This document shows positions 1 to 9,326 of a stretch of 64,000 nt of DNA, piece by piece. The stretch is from assembly GCF_000011065.1 (NCBI RefSeq), contig NC_004663.1:1116001-1180000 (forward strand), written 5' to 3'. This DNA is from Bacteroides thetaiotaomicron VPI-5482. Lineage in GTDB: Bacteria > Bacteroidota > Bacteroidia > Bacteroidales > Bacteroidaceae. The notes beneath the pieces are model-generated. The model was not told the DNA's origin. It saw only the letters and a list, made by a program, of their open reading frames with translations, and made no database searches. How positions within the stretch are numbered: the first letter of the stretch is position 1; the number at the start of each line of letters is the position of its first letter. The position numbers were made by a program, and so were the translations under genes.

Positions 1-124
1 ATAGCCTGAATTGATCCCCTACAACCACTACATCGGGAGCGGAAGCAGTGAATGACACCTTGTCGGCAAGCGCTTGGGTGCTATATGCTATCAATGCCAT
101 CAATATAACAATCAGTTTTTTCAT
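1..124 (-). CDS. batD: BatD, N-terminal fragment (cut by window edge)
   Basis: Only the first 41 codons are present. They encode a signal peptide (MKKLIVILMALIAYSTQALA) followed by a start typical of BatD, with VSFTASAPDVVVVGDQFRL after the cleavage site. BatD is a large periplasmic/membrane protein of the Bacteroides aerotolerance cluster. The gene starts 34 bases after the batC stop, in the same direction, so it belongs to the same operon. Identification rests on this short N-terminus plus its position after batA-batB-batC, which is the known order in Bacteroides. Confidence 0.8.
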   Translation of the reverse strand, partial: MKKLIVILMALIAYSTQALADKVSFTASAPDVVVVGDQFRL

Positions 125-158
125 TGCTTATGAAATTTATATCATCAACTTTTTATTA

Positions 159-887
159 TTACCAATCTTTTTCCAGACGACCGCCCTGAATAACTTTCTG
201 TTGTTTCTTCACTTTGTCCTGTACGTCTTTCTCATCCTGAATCACAGAGTTAAGTAACTGTTCAGCATTTTCCTTTGACATCTGATTATCTTGTTTTTCA
301 GGCTTCGGCGGTTGTTGCTGATCCTTTTGGTCGTCTTTCTTCTGATCGTTCTGTTTATCTTTGTTTTGATCCTGTTTCTGGTCTTGCTTCTGCTGCTGAT
401 CTTTATTCTGGTCTTGATTTTGATCTTGATCCTGCTGATTCTGTTGGTCTTTCAACATCTTTTGAGCGAGTGCCAGGTTATACCGTGTTTCATGATCTGC
501 AGGATTGTTGCGCAGCGACATTTTGTAGGCATCCACTGCTTTTGCATAATCTTTACCAGCTTGAAAAAGCACTCCCATATTATGGTAAATGTGTGCCAAT
601 TTCATTTTATCCTTTTCTATTTTGCTGGCAGAATCATATTGCTCCATGGCTTCCTGAAACTTTTGTTGTTGTGAGAGCGTATTTCCCAAATTGTACATGG
701 ATACAGCAGATTTAGGATTAACTTCCAAAGCCTTGCGATAATTAACTTCTGCATCTACGAATACACTATCATTGAACAGACGATTTCCTTTGCGGATATA
801 GTCACGCTCTGCTTTCTGTGCCGAAACGCCGGCAGCCGATAACAGAAAAGCAGCAAACAGGATATATTTCATTTTTAACATACGCAT
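159..887 (-). CDS. batC: BatC, TPR protein of the aerotolerance operon
   Basis: This is a 242-residue exported protein. A signal peptide (MKYILFAAFLLSAAGVSAQ) begins at the third Met, so translation may start at 872 rather than 887. Three or so TPR units follow (roughly residues 28-145; NPKSAVSMYNLGN and NPADHETRYNLALAQ are typical helices), then a low-complexity Q/D/K-rich linker and a charged C-terminus. TPR proteins of this type are thought to scaffold the VWA proteins BatA/BatB at the inner membrane. The start lies 3 bases after the batB stop, which points to translational coupling. The biochemical role of BatC is not established. Confidence 0.88.
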   Translation of the reverse strand: MRMLKMKYILFAAFLLSAAGVSAQKAERDYIRKGNRLFNDSVFVDAEVNYRKALEVNPKSAVSMYNLGNTLSQQQKFQEAMEQYDSASKIEKDKMKLAHIYHNMGVLFQAGKDYAKAVDAYKMSLRNNPADHETRYNLALAQKMLKDQQNQQDQDQNQDQNKDQQQKQDQKQDQNKDKQNDQKKDDQKDQQQPPKPEKQDNQMSKENAEQLLNSVIQDEKDVQDKVKKQQKVIQGGRLEKDW

Positions 888-890
888 AGC

Positions 891-1919
891 TTACTTCTTA
901 TTAGAGAACAGATGAACGTTTTTGAATAATGGATTCTTACGATCCAAAATTAACATCTCAGCTAGTAACAATAGTAAAATGATCCATGCAATAGCCTGAA
1001 ACTGTTCGTTGAAATCCGTATATATTTTCGATTCCACATCAGACTTAGCCATCTTACTTATTTCCTGACTGATAGCCTTTTGAGCAGAATTAGAATTATC
1101 TACCCGTACATAGATACCCTTTCCGTCTTTGGCTATTTCTTGACACATGCCCTCATTCAGACGGGTTACAATTACATTACCTTCGCGGTCACGGCGATAA
1201 TCATTGGTACCTTCTACAGGAATAGGAGCACCTTCGGGCATACCTACTCCCAGCACACTTACCTGAATCCCTTTTTCGGCAGCAGCTTTAGCAGCTTCTA
1301 CAGCGCCACCTTCATGATTCTCACCATCCGTGATGACAATGATAGCACGTCCCACTCCTTCTTGCGGAGTAAAACTGCGGGTTGCCAGGTTGATTGCCTC
1401 TCCGATTGCTGTACCCTGCTTGGAAATCAGCGATGGGCTGATAGATTCCAAAAACATTTTGGCGGAAATATAATCGCTCGTGATCGGTAGCTGGGTAAAA
1501 GCATCTCCGGCAAATACGATCATACCGACTTTGTCGTTATCTAATTCATCTACCAATCTGGATATTAATCTCTTGGCTTTTTCCAAACGGCTGGGCTGCA
1601 CATCCTGCGCCAGCATAGAATTAGATATATCCAGAGCTATAATCACTTCCACCCCTTTACGTTTCACCGTTTCCTGCTTGGAACCAAATTGCGGACGAGC
1701 CAGCAATACTGAGAATAAGCCGATAGCGGCAAAGATGAGCCAAAATTTCACATCCGGTCGATATTTAGATACATCCGGCATTAATTGCGCTAACAATTCC
1801 GGATCTCCAAAACGTCGGATATTTCTCCGTCTCCTGTAATTGGAATACAAGTAGAAAGCTGCTAAAAACGGTAATAGCAGCAATAAATATAAATATGCAG
1901 GTTCTTCAAATCGAAACAT
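891..1919 (-). CDS. batB: BatB, membrane-anchored VWA-domain protein
   Basis: This 342-residue protein has two N-terminal membrane segments (about residues 8-25 and 58-75), a von Willebrand A domain from about residue 85 to 280, and a C-terminal membrane helix (AWIILLLLLAEMLIL). The MIDAS metal site is visible: DISNSM gives DxSxS, and ITDGENHEGG supplies the distal Asp. BatB sits in the inner membrane with its VWA domain in the periplasm and probably works with BatA and the MoxR ATPase. Genes on both sides run the same way with gaps of 3 and 44 bases. Loss of the cluster reduces oxygen tolerance in B. fragilis, but the molecular target is unknown. Confidence 0.93.
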   Translation of the reverse strand: MFRFEEPAYLYLLLLLPFLAAFYLYSNYRRRRNIRRFGDPELLAQLMPDVSKYRPDVKFWLIFAAIGLFSVLLARPQFGSKQETVKRKGVEVIIALDISNSMLAQDVQPSRLEKAKRLISRLVDELDNDKVGMIVFAGDAFTQLPITSDYISAKMFLESISPSLISKQGTAIGEAINLATRSFTPQEGVGRAIIVITDGENHEGGAVEAAKAAAEKGIQVSVLGVGMPEGAPIPVEGTNDYRRDREGNVIVTRLNEGMCQEIAKDGKGIYVRVDNSNSAQKAISQEISKMAKSDVESKIYTDFNEQFQAIAWIILLLLLAEMLILDRKNPLFKNVHLFSNKK

Positions 1920-1963
1920 CTTCTTCCTATTTTACGTTACAAATCACGATTGACGAAACATTC

Positions 1964-2947
1964 CTACGGAATTTTCTTGAGTATTGAATTACGCAATAAA
2001 ACTTCCAGTAGTACACAAAGGAAAGCAGCCAGTGCAAACCAGCGATAGTCTTCTTCCCGTTTGCTATACTCTTTTACGTTCAACTTTGTTTTCTCCAGCT
2101 TGTCAATTTCTTCATATACCTCTTTCAGTTTCGAGTTGCTCGTAGCTCTGAAATAGTTACCATCGGTAGTACCGGCAATCTGAGTCAGTGTTTTCTCATC
2201 GATTTCCACCGGCATATTGATATACTGTACTGTATTACCGACCGGATAAGGATATGGAGCCATTCCATTCGTACCCACTCCGATGGTATACACACGGATA
2301 CCGAAACTTTTGGCAATCTCAGCGGCTGTCAATGGCGAAATATCTCCTTTATTATTGGTACCATCCGTCAATAAGATGATAACTTTTGATTTCGCTTTAC
2401 TGTCTTTCAGGCGGGTTACAGCATTTGCAACTCCCATACCAACAGCTGTACCATCTTCAATAAGGCCACATTTGATATTATGAATCATATCCAGCAATAC
2501 AGCATGGTCCACAGTCAGCGGGCATTGAGTGAATGTTTCTCCGGCAAACAGAGTGATACCAATATTATCATTCGGGCGTCCGTTAATAAATTCGGCTGCT
2601 ACATCTTTAGCAGCTTCCAGTCTGTTTGGCTTCAAGTCTTCCGCCAGCATACTGGTAGACACGTCGATAGCCAGCATAATATCAATTCCCTCTATTTCGC
2701 TGTTTTGCCACTTATTAGTGCTTTGCGGACGCGCTAATACCACAATAATCAAAGCCAATGCAATGACGCGCAGTATAAATGGAGCATGTAGCAAATAATT
2801 CTTATAACTTTTAGGAGTATGCGCATATACCCGTGCATCCGAAATCTGAAGGGTAGCTTCAGTTTTCTTTCGCTTCAAGATATACCATACAATATAAGGT
2901 ATAAGCAATAATAGCAAAAACAGATATTCAATATTGGCAAAAAACAT
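1964..2947 (-). CDS. batA: BatA, membrane-anchored VWA-domain protein
   Basis: This 327-residue paralogue of BatB has the same layout: N-terminal helices (residues 6-24 and 56-74), a VWA domain (about 88-285) and a C-terminal helix (WFALAAFLCVLLEVLL). MIDAS residues are present in DVSTSM and LLTDGTNNKG. It is likely the first VWA partner of the MoxR/DUF58 system and acts at the inner membrane. It is separated by 44 bases from the preceding membrane protein and lies inside the leftward operon. The A/B naming follows the gene order of other Bacteroides bat clusters. Confidence 0.92.
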   Translation of the reverse strand: MFFANIEYLFLLLLLIPYIVWYILKRKKTEATLQISDARVYAHTPKSYKNYLLHAPFILRVIALALIIVVLARPQSTNKWQNSEIEGIDIMLAIDVSTSMLAEDLKPNRLEAAKDVAAEFINGRPNDNIGITLFAGETFTQCPLTVDHAVLLDMIHNIKCGLIEDGTAVGMGVANAVTRLKDSKAKSKVIILLTDGTNNKGDISPLTAAEIAKSFGIRVYTIGVGTNGMAPYPYPVGNTVQYINMPVEIDEKTLTQIAGTTDGNYFRATSNSKLKEVYEEIDKLEKTKLNVKEYSKREEDYRWFALAAFLCVLLEVLLRNSILKKIP

Positions 2948-2991
2948 TTTATTTTCGATTTAACAGTTTACTATTTAGTATTCACACCACA

Positions 2992-4080
2992 TTATGCAAA
3001 GAGATCATAAAGCTGCATACCTATATATACAAAAGTACCTATTAATGCTGCTGACAAGAATACAATACCGCAGATTAATAATATTTTAGTACGCAGAGAA
3101 CGTTTCTCGATAATTGTGATTTCCGTTGGTTGCGGTTTCTGATTCTCCTCTTCCGGTTGCTTTGTTTCGTTGATAAAGTCGATTGCATTAATCAAATTCG
3201 CATCATTTTCATTCATTTGCGGATCATGCTTGGCAAATTTTACTAAATCAGCTGTCTGGAAGAGTTCCTTCAAATCTGATATTGCCTCTTTATCATTCAT
3301 TTCCAATAACTTATCGATGATTTCAGAAGAAGTCATCTCTAGTGCATTGAATCCGAAACGATCTTTAATATAAGTACGAAGAGTATCTGTCAATTCCGTA
3401 TAATATGCCTTCGGCTGTCCTTTCTGCCATACTTTCTCATTCTTGATACGTTCGATTTCCTTCATAGCAGCCTGATGTGGTGGCAACTTAGGTTCTACTT
3501 TTATCTTACGGATAATCGGTTTGTTATCACGTATACGAATGATCAGATAGATCAATAAGCCGAGTAAAGGCAATGCAAGAAATGAGCAACCGATCAGCCC
3601 ATACCAGTCTTCCCATGCGAAAGGCGCTTTCATCACCGTTTTCTGTCCGAAGAACTGGTCTGGATGCAATGTGTCAACTGGCATAGAATATACTTTCAAT
3701 GCCAGAGCTTTCGATCTATATTCTTTGCCATCCACAGTGACAGGCATCGGCGGAAGATAATAGAGAGCTGAGTCAAACGAGGTAACAATGTATTCCTGAG
3801 TAATCAGCATTCGTTGGCGATCATTCAGAAATTGTGTATCCGGTTTGGCGGTTTCTATAATTTCTACCCCTCGCACCAGTGTATCGGTATAAGCAGGAAA
3901 AACAGCACGTTGTTTGGCGTCCATCGCTACTTGTAATTGTACTTTCGCCTGTTCGCCAATTAATATCTGCAACGAATCTATCTTAGCTTCCACTGTAACA
4001 GACTGTGCCACAGTTCTACCTATAGAAAGCAGACATAACAATGCTATCAGAATAATATTTCTATTCATCTTTGATTCCAT
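2992..4080 (-). CDS. Membrane protein of the bat operon (unnamed)
   Basis: This 362-residue protein has an N-terminal signal peptide (MNRNIILIALLCLLSIGRTVAQ after a second Met, so the start may be 4068). A beta-rich periplasmic region resembling the N-terminal part of BatD follows (VTVEAKIDSLQILIGEQAKVQLQV). There is a central membrane helix near residues 160-182, a cytoplasmic helical segment and a C-terminal helix (ILLICGIVFLSAALIGTFVYIG). The first Met overlaps the stop of the DUF58 gene, so the two are translationally coupled. Its position between DUF58 and batA is constant in Bacteroides bat clusters. No enzymatic motif is visible and I do not assign a function. Confidence 0.85.
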   Translation of the reverse strand: MESKMNRNIILIALLCLLSIGRTVAQSVTVEAKIDSLQILIGEQAKVQLQVAMDAKQRAVFPAYTDTLVRGVEIIETAKPDTQFLNDRQRMLITQEYIVTSFDSALYYLPPMPVTVDGKEYRSKALALKVYSMPVDTLHPDQFFGQKTVMKAPFAWEDWYGLIGCSFLALPLLGLLIYLIIRIRDNKPIIRKIKVEPKLPPHQAAMKEIERIKNEKVWQKGQPKAYYTELTDTLRTYIKDRFGFNALEMTSSEIIDKLLEMNDKEAISDLKELFQTADLVKFAKHDPQMNENDANLINAIDFINETKQPEEENQKPQPTEITIIEKRSLRTKILLICGIVFLSAALIGTFVYIGMQLYDLFA

Positions 4081-4949
4081 TAATTTCGTTTGGCAAATAA
4101 ATTCAGCAATGCCTTTACGTAATCCTGGTCGGTTCTCACAGATACGGAGTCAACATTACTTTTGGTAAATGTGTCGTTCAGTTCGGTCTGTTTGTTTATC
4201 CACCAGTCACGGTGTGCCCGGCGTACAGCTTTGGAAGAAGTATCGATCCATTGTTCATGGCCGGTTTCCGCATCTTTTATTCGCATCAGTCCCACCGGAG
4301 GAAGATCACTCACTCTCCTATCGTAAACCTGCAATGCCACTACGTCATGCTTTCGGTTGGCAATAGTCAGAGCGTTTTTAAAGTTATCCTGATCGATGAA
4401 GTCAGATAGAATAAACGCTGTACAACGTCTTTTCATTACATTAGTCAGATACTCCAATGCGAGACGAATATTGGTACGACGGCTTTCCGGTTGGAAGTCA
4501 ATCAGTTCGCGGATAATATATAGAATGTGTTTACGTCCCTTTTTAGGAGGAATAAACTTTTCTATCCGGTCTGAAAAGAAGATCACACCAATTTTATCGT
4601 TGTTTTGTATAGCGGAAAATGCAAGAGTAGCTGCAATTTCCGTTACCATATCCTTCTTCAGTTGTTTAACCGTACCAAATTCCAAACTTCCGGAAACATC
4701 GACCATCAACATCACTGTCAGTTCGCGCTCTTCTTCAAACACCTTCACATAAGGTTTGTTGAATCGTGCCGTCACATTCCAGTCGATGTCGCGTATATCG
4801 TCGCCGAACTGATACTCACGGACTTCAGAGAACGACATACCTCTACCTTTGAAAGCCGAATGGTATTGGCCTGCAAAGATATTGTTAGACAGTCCTCGTG
4901 TCTTGATTTCAATCTGACGAACTTTTTTTAATATTTCACTTGTTTCCAT
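4080..4949 (-). CDS. DUF58 domain protein of the MoxR/Bat system
   Basis: This 289-residue soluble protein matches the DUF58 family. The family signature GRGMSFSEVREYQFGDDIRDIDW lies near residues 35-58. Downstream, a VWA-like fold has a partial MIDAS (MMVDVSGSLEF). DUF58 proteins accompany MoxR AAA+ ATPases and membrane VWA proteins and are probably adaptors between them. The gene lies 87 bases after moxR and overlaps the next gene by one base. Confidence 0.92.
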   Translation of the reverse strand: METSEILKKVRQIEIKTRGLSNNIFAGQYHSAFKGRGMSFSEVREYQFGDDIRDIDWNVTARFNKPYVKVFEEERELTVMLMVDVSGSLEFGTVKQLKKDMVTEIAATLAFSAIQNNDKIGVIFFSDRIEKFIPPKKGRKHILYIIRELIDFQPESRRTNIRLALEYLTNVMKRRCTAFILSDFIDQDNFKNALTIANRKHDVVALQVYDRRVSDLPPVGLMRIKDAETGHEQWIDTSSKAVRRAHRDWWINKQTELNDTFTKSNVDSVSVRTDQDYVKALLNLFAKRN

Positions 4950-5036
4950 TTATACAGTAGTTAAAGTAGTAAGTAGTCAGGTAGTTAAGTAAAATACACT
5001 TGACTACCTTTTACTGCATTGTAATATTACGGCAGA

Positions 5037-6032
5037 TTAGGGCACTTCAACCTTGTTCAGAATCTTGCTGATGATTTCGTCCGAAGTCATGTTGTTGGCT
5101 TCCGCCTCGTATGTCAGTCCAATACGGTGACGAAGAACATCATGCGCAACAGCACGTACATCTTCCGGGATTACATAGCCGCGGCGTTTGATGAAAGCGT
5201 ATGTGCGGGCAGCTAGTGCCAGATTGATAGAAGCACGCGGTGAGCCACCAAATCCGATCATGTCTTTCAGTTCTTTGAGATCGTATTTCTCGGGGAAACG
5301 AGTAGCAAATACAATATCTACAATATAACGTTCTATTTTCTCATCCAGATAAACCTGGCGAACCACCTTGCGGGCTTCGATAATTTCTTCTGCTTTCAGG
5401 ATAGGTTTCACATTGAACTTCTCACCGTTGATATTCTGACGGATAATCAGTTTTTCTTCTTCCAGCTTCGGATAGTCAATCACTACTTTCAGCATGAAAC
5501 GGTCTACCTGTGCTTCAGGAAGCGGGTAAGTACCTTCTTGTTCAATCGGGTTCTGAGTGGCCAATACTAAGAAAGGTTCCGGCAACATGAATGTTTCCTT
5601 ACCAATAGTAACCTGACGTTCTTGCATGGCTTCCAGCAAGGCACTCTGTACTTTGGCCGGAGCACGGTTTATTTCATCCGCTAATACGAAGTTGGCAAAG
5701 ATAGGTCCTCTTTGTACTTTGAAAGATTCATCTTTCTGACTGTAAACCATTGTACCAATAACATCGGCCGGCAATAAGTCGGGAGTGAACTGAATACGGC
5801 TATATTTCGCGTCGATCAGGGAAGCGAGTGTTTTGATAGCCAAAGTTTTTGCCAGACCGGGTACACCTTCTAAAAGAACATGTCCGTCGGAAAGCAATCC
5901 GATAAGCAGTGATTCAACCAAATGTTTCTGACCAACAATGATTTGGTCCATACCTGTCGTAAGATTGGTAACGAAAGCACTTTGTCTTTCAATCCGCTCA
6001 TTCAGTTCGCGGATATCAATTGATTCAGCCAT
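5037..6032 (-). CDS. MoxR-family AAA+ ATPase
   Basis: This is a 331-residue AAA+ ATPase of the MoxR branch. It has Walker A GVPGLAKT (about residues 55-62), Walker B LADEINRAP, sensor 1 ATQNPIEQEGTYPLPEAQVDRF and sensor 2 GGSPRASINL. MoxR ATPases are chaperone-like and act with DUF58/VWA partners, which are encoded directly downstream. It is the first gene of the leftward bat operon. A TAnnTTTG box lies about 80 bases upstream of the start. Confidence 0.95.
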   Translation of the reverse strand: MAESIDIRELNERIERQSAFVTNLTTGMDQIIVGQKHLVESLLIGLLSDGHVLLEGVPGLAKTLAIKTLASLIDAKYSRIQFTPDLLPADVIGTMVYSQKDESFKVQRGPIFANFVLADEINRAPAKVQSALLEAMQERQVTIGKETFMLPEPFLVLATQNPIEQEGTYPLPEAQVDRFMLKVVIDYPKLEEEKLIIRQNINGEKFNVKPILKAEEIIEARKVVRQVYLDEKIERYIVDIVFATRFPEKYDLKELKDMIGFGGSPRASINLALAARTYAFIKRRGYVIPEDVRAVAHDVLRHRIGLTYEAEANNMTSDEIISKILNKVEVP

Positions 6033-6113
6033 AAATACTTAATATTTTATTATTTAATTCTCATTAATTAAGGTGTAAGACTTACCAGTGTGTAAGGCTT
6101 CTAAATTCGCTCC

Positions 6114-6121
6114 CAAAAGTA
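6114..6121 (-). promoter_or_regulatory. Putative -7 box for the moxR/bat operon
   Basis: On the minus strand the sequence is TACTTTTG, an exact match to the Bacteroides -7 consensus TAnnTTTG. It lies 82 bases before the moxR start. A convincing -33 TTTG is not seen; AGTTGC lies at about the right distance upstream. Confidence 0.45.
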
Positions 6122-6218
6122 CGCCATATAATTAACGATTGCAACTAATTTTTATTAAAAAACAATGCGAAATCTTTAGATTAAGGTACTTTCATACGCT
6201 TTTGTACTTACGTAACAT

Positions 6219-6255
6219 TTCACCCGGCTATACATTGCTGTATGAGCCGGGTGAA
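6219..6255 (-). terminator. Hairpin downstream of the HU/LysM gene
   Basis: TTCACCCGGC (6219-6228) pairs perfectly with GCCGGGTGAA (6246-6255), and the interior can pair further. It lies 17 bases beyond the stop of the leftward HU/LysM gene. The T run is on the plus-strand side, so termination of leftward transcripts would depend mainly on the GC-rich stem. Confidence 0.65.
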
Positions 6256-6271
6256 TAGGTGTTTTTTGTTT

Positions 6272-7735
6272 TTATTCTTTTGTAAGTTCCGGTATCTCGA
6301 TTGTCGTACCGTATGGTACGTTATCGGGGTTCTTGATTACTTTCGGGTTATGTTTTACGATATATGGCCACATGGCTTTTGTACCGTAAAAGCGTAATGA
6401 AACTTTCGTTAAAGTCTCTCCTTCTTTAATTGTGTATTTTGTTTTGGTACCGGTTATCTTGTAGGATGCGGAATCCGAATATGCCGAAGCTGTTGGTTGT
6501 TGTTGGGCAGGTTTACTTTCTGCTTTGACAGGTTCCGCTGTCGGTTCCTTCTTGACAACAGGTTGCGGTTGGACTGCTTCCACCACAGTATCCTTGTGTG
6601 CAATTGTATCTGAAAGCTGTGCTTCCGGCTGCACAGGTTGAGTAACTTCCGGTATATCAACCACATTCTTATCAGACGAAGATGAGAACAAATCCGGATA
6701 ATAAATAAACAGGATAGCTCCTCCGCACAGTAGTAAGACTATAATAATAGTTGCTATTAAATAAGGAATAGCTGATTTTTCCTTTTTATCACTGTCTTTA
6801 TCAGTATAGGTGGCTTTCGGTTGTTCTATTTCCGGCTGTTCTTGGAGAGTGACAGGCTCCATATTTGCTTTATGAAGCTCTTGGGCTATAATTTGCTCTG
6901 CAGTAACTTCCGCTTTTTCTGTAATAACCGTTTTCTCTTCCTCCTCTTCTGTTGTTTCAGTCTCTGGTTTCTGCTCTTCTATAATTGTTTCTTCCGATTG
7001 TTCCTTAGCAGGTTCCTCTGTCACCGGACTGAAGTCAGGTTCCAAAACAGTTTCCGAAGATTCCTCTACAGGCTCTTCTCCTGGGGCTTCCTCAGATACA
7101 GATTCCGGTTTCGGTTCAATTTTCACTTCCGGCAATTCTTCAGCTTCTGGTTCTTCTGTTGCAATTAGTTCCGGTTCTGTTTCAGGTTGACCGGTTTCAT
7201 TCGCGTCAGTTTCAGGAACTTCAGCCACAGCTACTGCTTCAGCAGTCGGCTGCTCTTCGATTACAGGTTCTTCCAGTTGTATTTCTTCCTGAATATCTCC
7301 ACCGGCATTTTCATTTCCTGCTATTTCAGAGTCGATCATTTCAGTCTCTGTATCAGAAACCGCACCTTCCTCCTCATCGGATTCTTCCATAGGGGTATCT
7401 TCCAATACCGTACCTTCATTTAATACTACCGTTTCAAAATGTGCAAAAGGCTTATTTATTGTATCTCTCAGATTGGTGTCCGGAGTAAACGATACTTTGG
7501 TATGACCTTTTATCTGGAAACGTTCCCCTGTGTTGACATTAACGCTTTCCCGACTATCTACATCCACAAGTTTGAAAGTCCCCAATCCTTTGATTTTCAC
7601 AGTCTTCTCATTCTCCAGGGCTTGTTCTATCAAGAGAAAAAACTCTTTGACGAATGCTTCGGCATCCTTCTTGGTCATGCTATGTTTAGCCGCCAATAAG
7701 TCGATAAGGTCTTGAATTGTCAGTCTTTCATTCAT
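6272..7735 (-). CDS. Membrane-spanning HU-domain protein with C-terminal LysM
   Basis: This 487-residue protein has an unusual domain order. Residues 1-95 form an HU/IHF-type DNA-binding domain (ending with the variant arm DSRESVNVNTGERFQIKGHTKVSFTPD). A long Glu/Pro-rich acidic linker runs from about 105 to 310, followed by one membrane helix (IPYLIATIIIVLLLCGGAIL, about 325-345). A second low-complexity Pro/Gln/Lys region leads to a C-terminal LysM domain (YTIKEGETLTKVSLRFYG...) that would bind peptidoglycan in the periplasm. The topology (N-in, C-out) is inferred. It lies 15 bases after another HU gene in the same direction, followed by a hairpin. The HU part may bind DNA or act as a protein-protein module; the sequence alone does not decide. 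Confidence 0.88.
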   Translation of the reverse strand: MNERLTIQDLIDLLAAKHSMTKKDAEAFVKEFFLLIEQALENEKTVKIKGLGTFKLVDVDSRESVNVNTGERFQIKGHTKVSFTPDTNLRDTINKPFAHFETVVLNEGTVLEDTPMEESDEEEGAVSDTETEMIDSEIAGNENAGGDIQEEIQLEEPVIEEQPTAEAVAVAEVPETDANETGQPETEPELIATEEPEAEELPEVKIEPKPESVSEEAPGEEPVEESSETVLEPDFSPVTEEPAKEQSEETIIEEQKPETETTEEEEEKTVITEKAEVTAEQIIAQELHKANMEPVTLQEQPEIEQPKATYTDKDSDKKEKSAIPYLIATIIIVLLLCGGAILFIYYPDLFSSSSDKNVVDIPEVTQPVQPEAQLSDTIAHKDTVVEAVQPQPVVKKEPTAEPVKAESKPAQQQPTASAYSDSASYKITGTKTKYTIKEGETLTKVSLRFYGTKAMWPYIVKHNPKVIKNPDNVPYGTTIEIPELTKE

Positions 7736-7750
7736 AATGGGAAATATATA

Positions 7751-8023
7751 TTATTTAAACTTGTCTTTCAGTGTATTGCTGGGTCTGTACGTCAATACCA
7801 ATTTAGGAGGAACCAGCATACGTTGCTTCGTGGACGGATTGATCGAAATGCGCTCCGCTTTTTTCTTCACTTCAAAAGAACCAAAGCCCTGTATTGCAAT
7901 CGCATTCCCGTCTTCCAGTTCCTGTGTCATGTCAGACAATAAAGAACTTATCAGTTCAGAAGTGTCTTTGATAGTATACCCCAGTCTGTCTGCCAGTTCC
8001 GATGTAAATTCCTTATTATTCAT
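7751..8023 (-). CDS. HU-family DNA-binding protein
   Basis: This 90-residue protein has the length and fold pattern of HU. N-terminal helices (MNNKEFTSELADRLGYTIKDTSELISSLL) are followed by the beta-arm region GFGSFEVKKKAERISINPSTKQRMLVPPKLVLTYRPS. The usual HU arm tip RNP is replaced by NPST, so DNA contacts may differ. Its start overlaps the rimO stop by 8 bases, and it is followed closely by the HU/LysM fusion gene, suggesting a small operon of two HU-like proteins. Confidence 0.9.
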   Translation of the reverse strand: MNNKEFTSELADRLGYTIKDTSELISSLLSDMTQELEDGNAIAIQGFGSFEVKKKAERISINPSTKQRMLVPPKLVLTYRPSNTLKDKFK

Positions 8024-9326
8024 ACTTGTTTAATATCTTTGCATATAAATCAAAATCGTCCGCATCGGTTACTTCTACCTGATAGAATTGTCCGACTTCA
8101 AGTTCTTCTCTGGAAACACTGATCAATACTTCTGGGTCTACCTCCGGTGAATCAAATTCCGTACGTCCGATATAATAATCTCCCTCGATCCGGTCGATGA
8201 TGACTTTCATCTGCTGACCAATTTTTGCAGCGCTCAATTCTGCTGAAATACCTTGCTGGATATCCATTAGCTCGTCCAGTCGGGCTTGTTTAACCTCCTG
8301 TGGTATAGAGTCTTCATATTGCTGGGCAGCATAAGTACCCTCTTCTTCAGAATAAGCGAAAGCCCCCATCCTGTCGAAACGCGCCTTGCGTACAAATTCT
8401 TTCAGCTCTTCAAAGTCTTCTTCCGTTTCTCCGGGATGTCCTACCATCAGCGTAGTGCGCAGATGGATACCCGGTACTTCTTTACGGAACTGTTCGATCA
8501 GCTTGTACGTATCTTCTTTGCTTACTTGCCGACGCATCAGTTTCAACATGTTGTCACTGATATGCTGCAAGGCTATATCCATATATTTGCAGACATTATC
8601 GCGTTCCCGCATCACCCGAAATAAATCCGTTGGAAAATGTGCCGGATACGCATAATGCAGACGAATCCACTCTACACCCGGAATTTCCGAGATACGTTCG
8701 ATCAATTCGGGCAGCATTTGCTTTTTATACAGATCGACTCCGTAATACGTCAATTCCTGAGCGATCACCTGAAACTCCTTTACCCCTTGCGATACCAGAT
8801 ACCGGACTTCATCCAGTATTTCTTCCATCGACTTGGATATATGGCGTCCTGTAATAATGGGAATAGCACAATAAGAGCACTTGCGGTCACATCCTTCTGA
8901 AATCTTCAGATAAGCATAATGCTTGGGAGTGGTCAAAGTACGCTCAATATACAATTCCTCATGGTACGTTTTTCCCAAGTCCTGCAAGAGTTCTTTCCAG
9001 TTGAATTTGCCGTAGAACTTGTCTACCTGTGGTATTTCAATGGCCAGTTCTTGTAAATAACGCTCGGAAAGACAGCCCATTACAAACAGTTTCTTCAAGT
9101 CGCCTTCTTCTTTTCTTTCTGCAAATTCCAGAATCATATTGATAGACTCTTCTTTCGCGTCACCGATGAAACCGCAGGTGTTGATTACCGCTATCTCCCC
9201 TTCCGGATTTTCTGTATCATGAGTTACGCTGTATCCTGCTTCTTCCAGCTGACGCATCAACTGCTCCGAGTCTACTAAATTTTTAGAACAACCTAAAGTA
9301 ATAATATCTATTCTCTTTCTTTTCAT
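8016..9326 (-). CDS. rimO: Ribosomal protein S12 methylthiotransferase RimO
   Basis: This 436-residue radical-SAM methylthiotransferase has an N-terminal UPF0004 domain with conserved Cys (LGCSKNLVDSEQL; NTCGF; GCLSERY). The radical-SAM cluster motif is CDRKCSYC (near residue 147) and a C-terminal TRAM region binds RNA or ribosomal protein. RimO methylthiolates Asp of ribosomal protein S12 using two 4Fe-4S clusters. HTLIV-type features of MiaB are absent, and the IPIITGRHISKS context fits RimO. It overlaps ftsY by 4 bases and the HU gene by 8, so the three are translationally coupled. Confidence 0.95.
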   Translation of the reverse strand: MKRKRIDIITLGCSKNLVDSEQLMRQLEEAGYSVTHDTENPEGEIAVINTCGFIGDAKEESINMILEFAERKEEGDLKKLFVMGCLSERYLQELAIEIPQVDKFYGKFNWKELLQDLGKTYHEELYIERTLTTPKHYAYLKISEGCDRKCSYCAIPIITGRHISKSMEEILDEVRYLVSQGVKEFQVIAQELTYYGVDLYKKQMLPELIERISEIPGVEWIRLHYAYPAHFPTDLFRVMRERDNVCKYMDIALQHISDNMLKLMRRQVSKEDTYKLIEQFRKEVPGIHLRTTLMVGHPGETEEDFEELKEFVRKARFDRMGAFAYSEEEGTYAAQQYEDSIPQEVKQARLDELMDIQQGISAELSAAKIGQQMKVIIDRIEGDYYIGRTEFDSPEVDPEVLISVSREELEVGQFYQVEVTDADDFDLYAKILNKYE

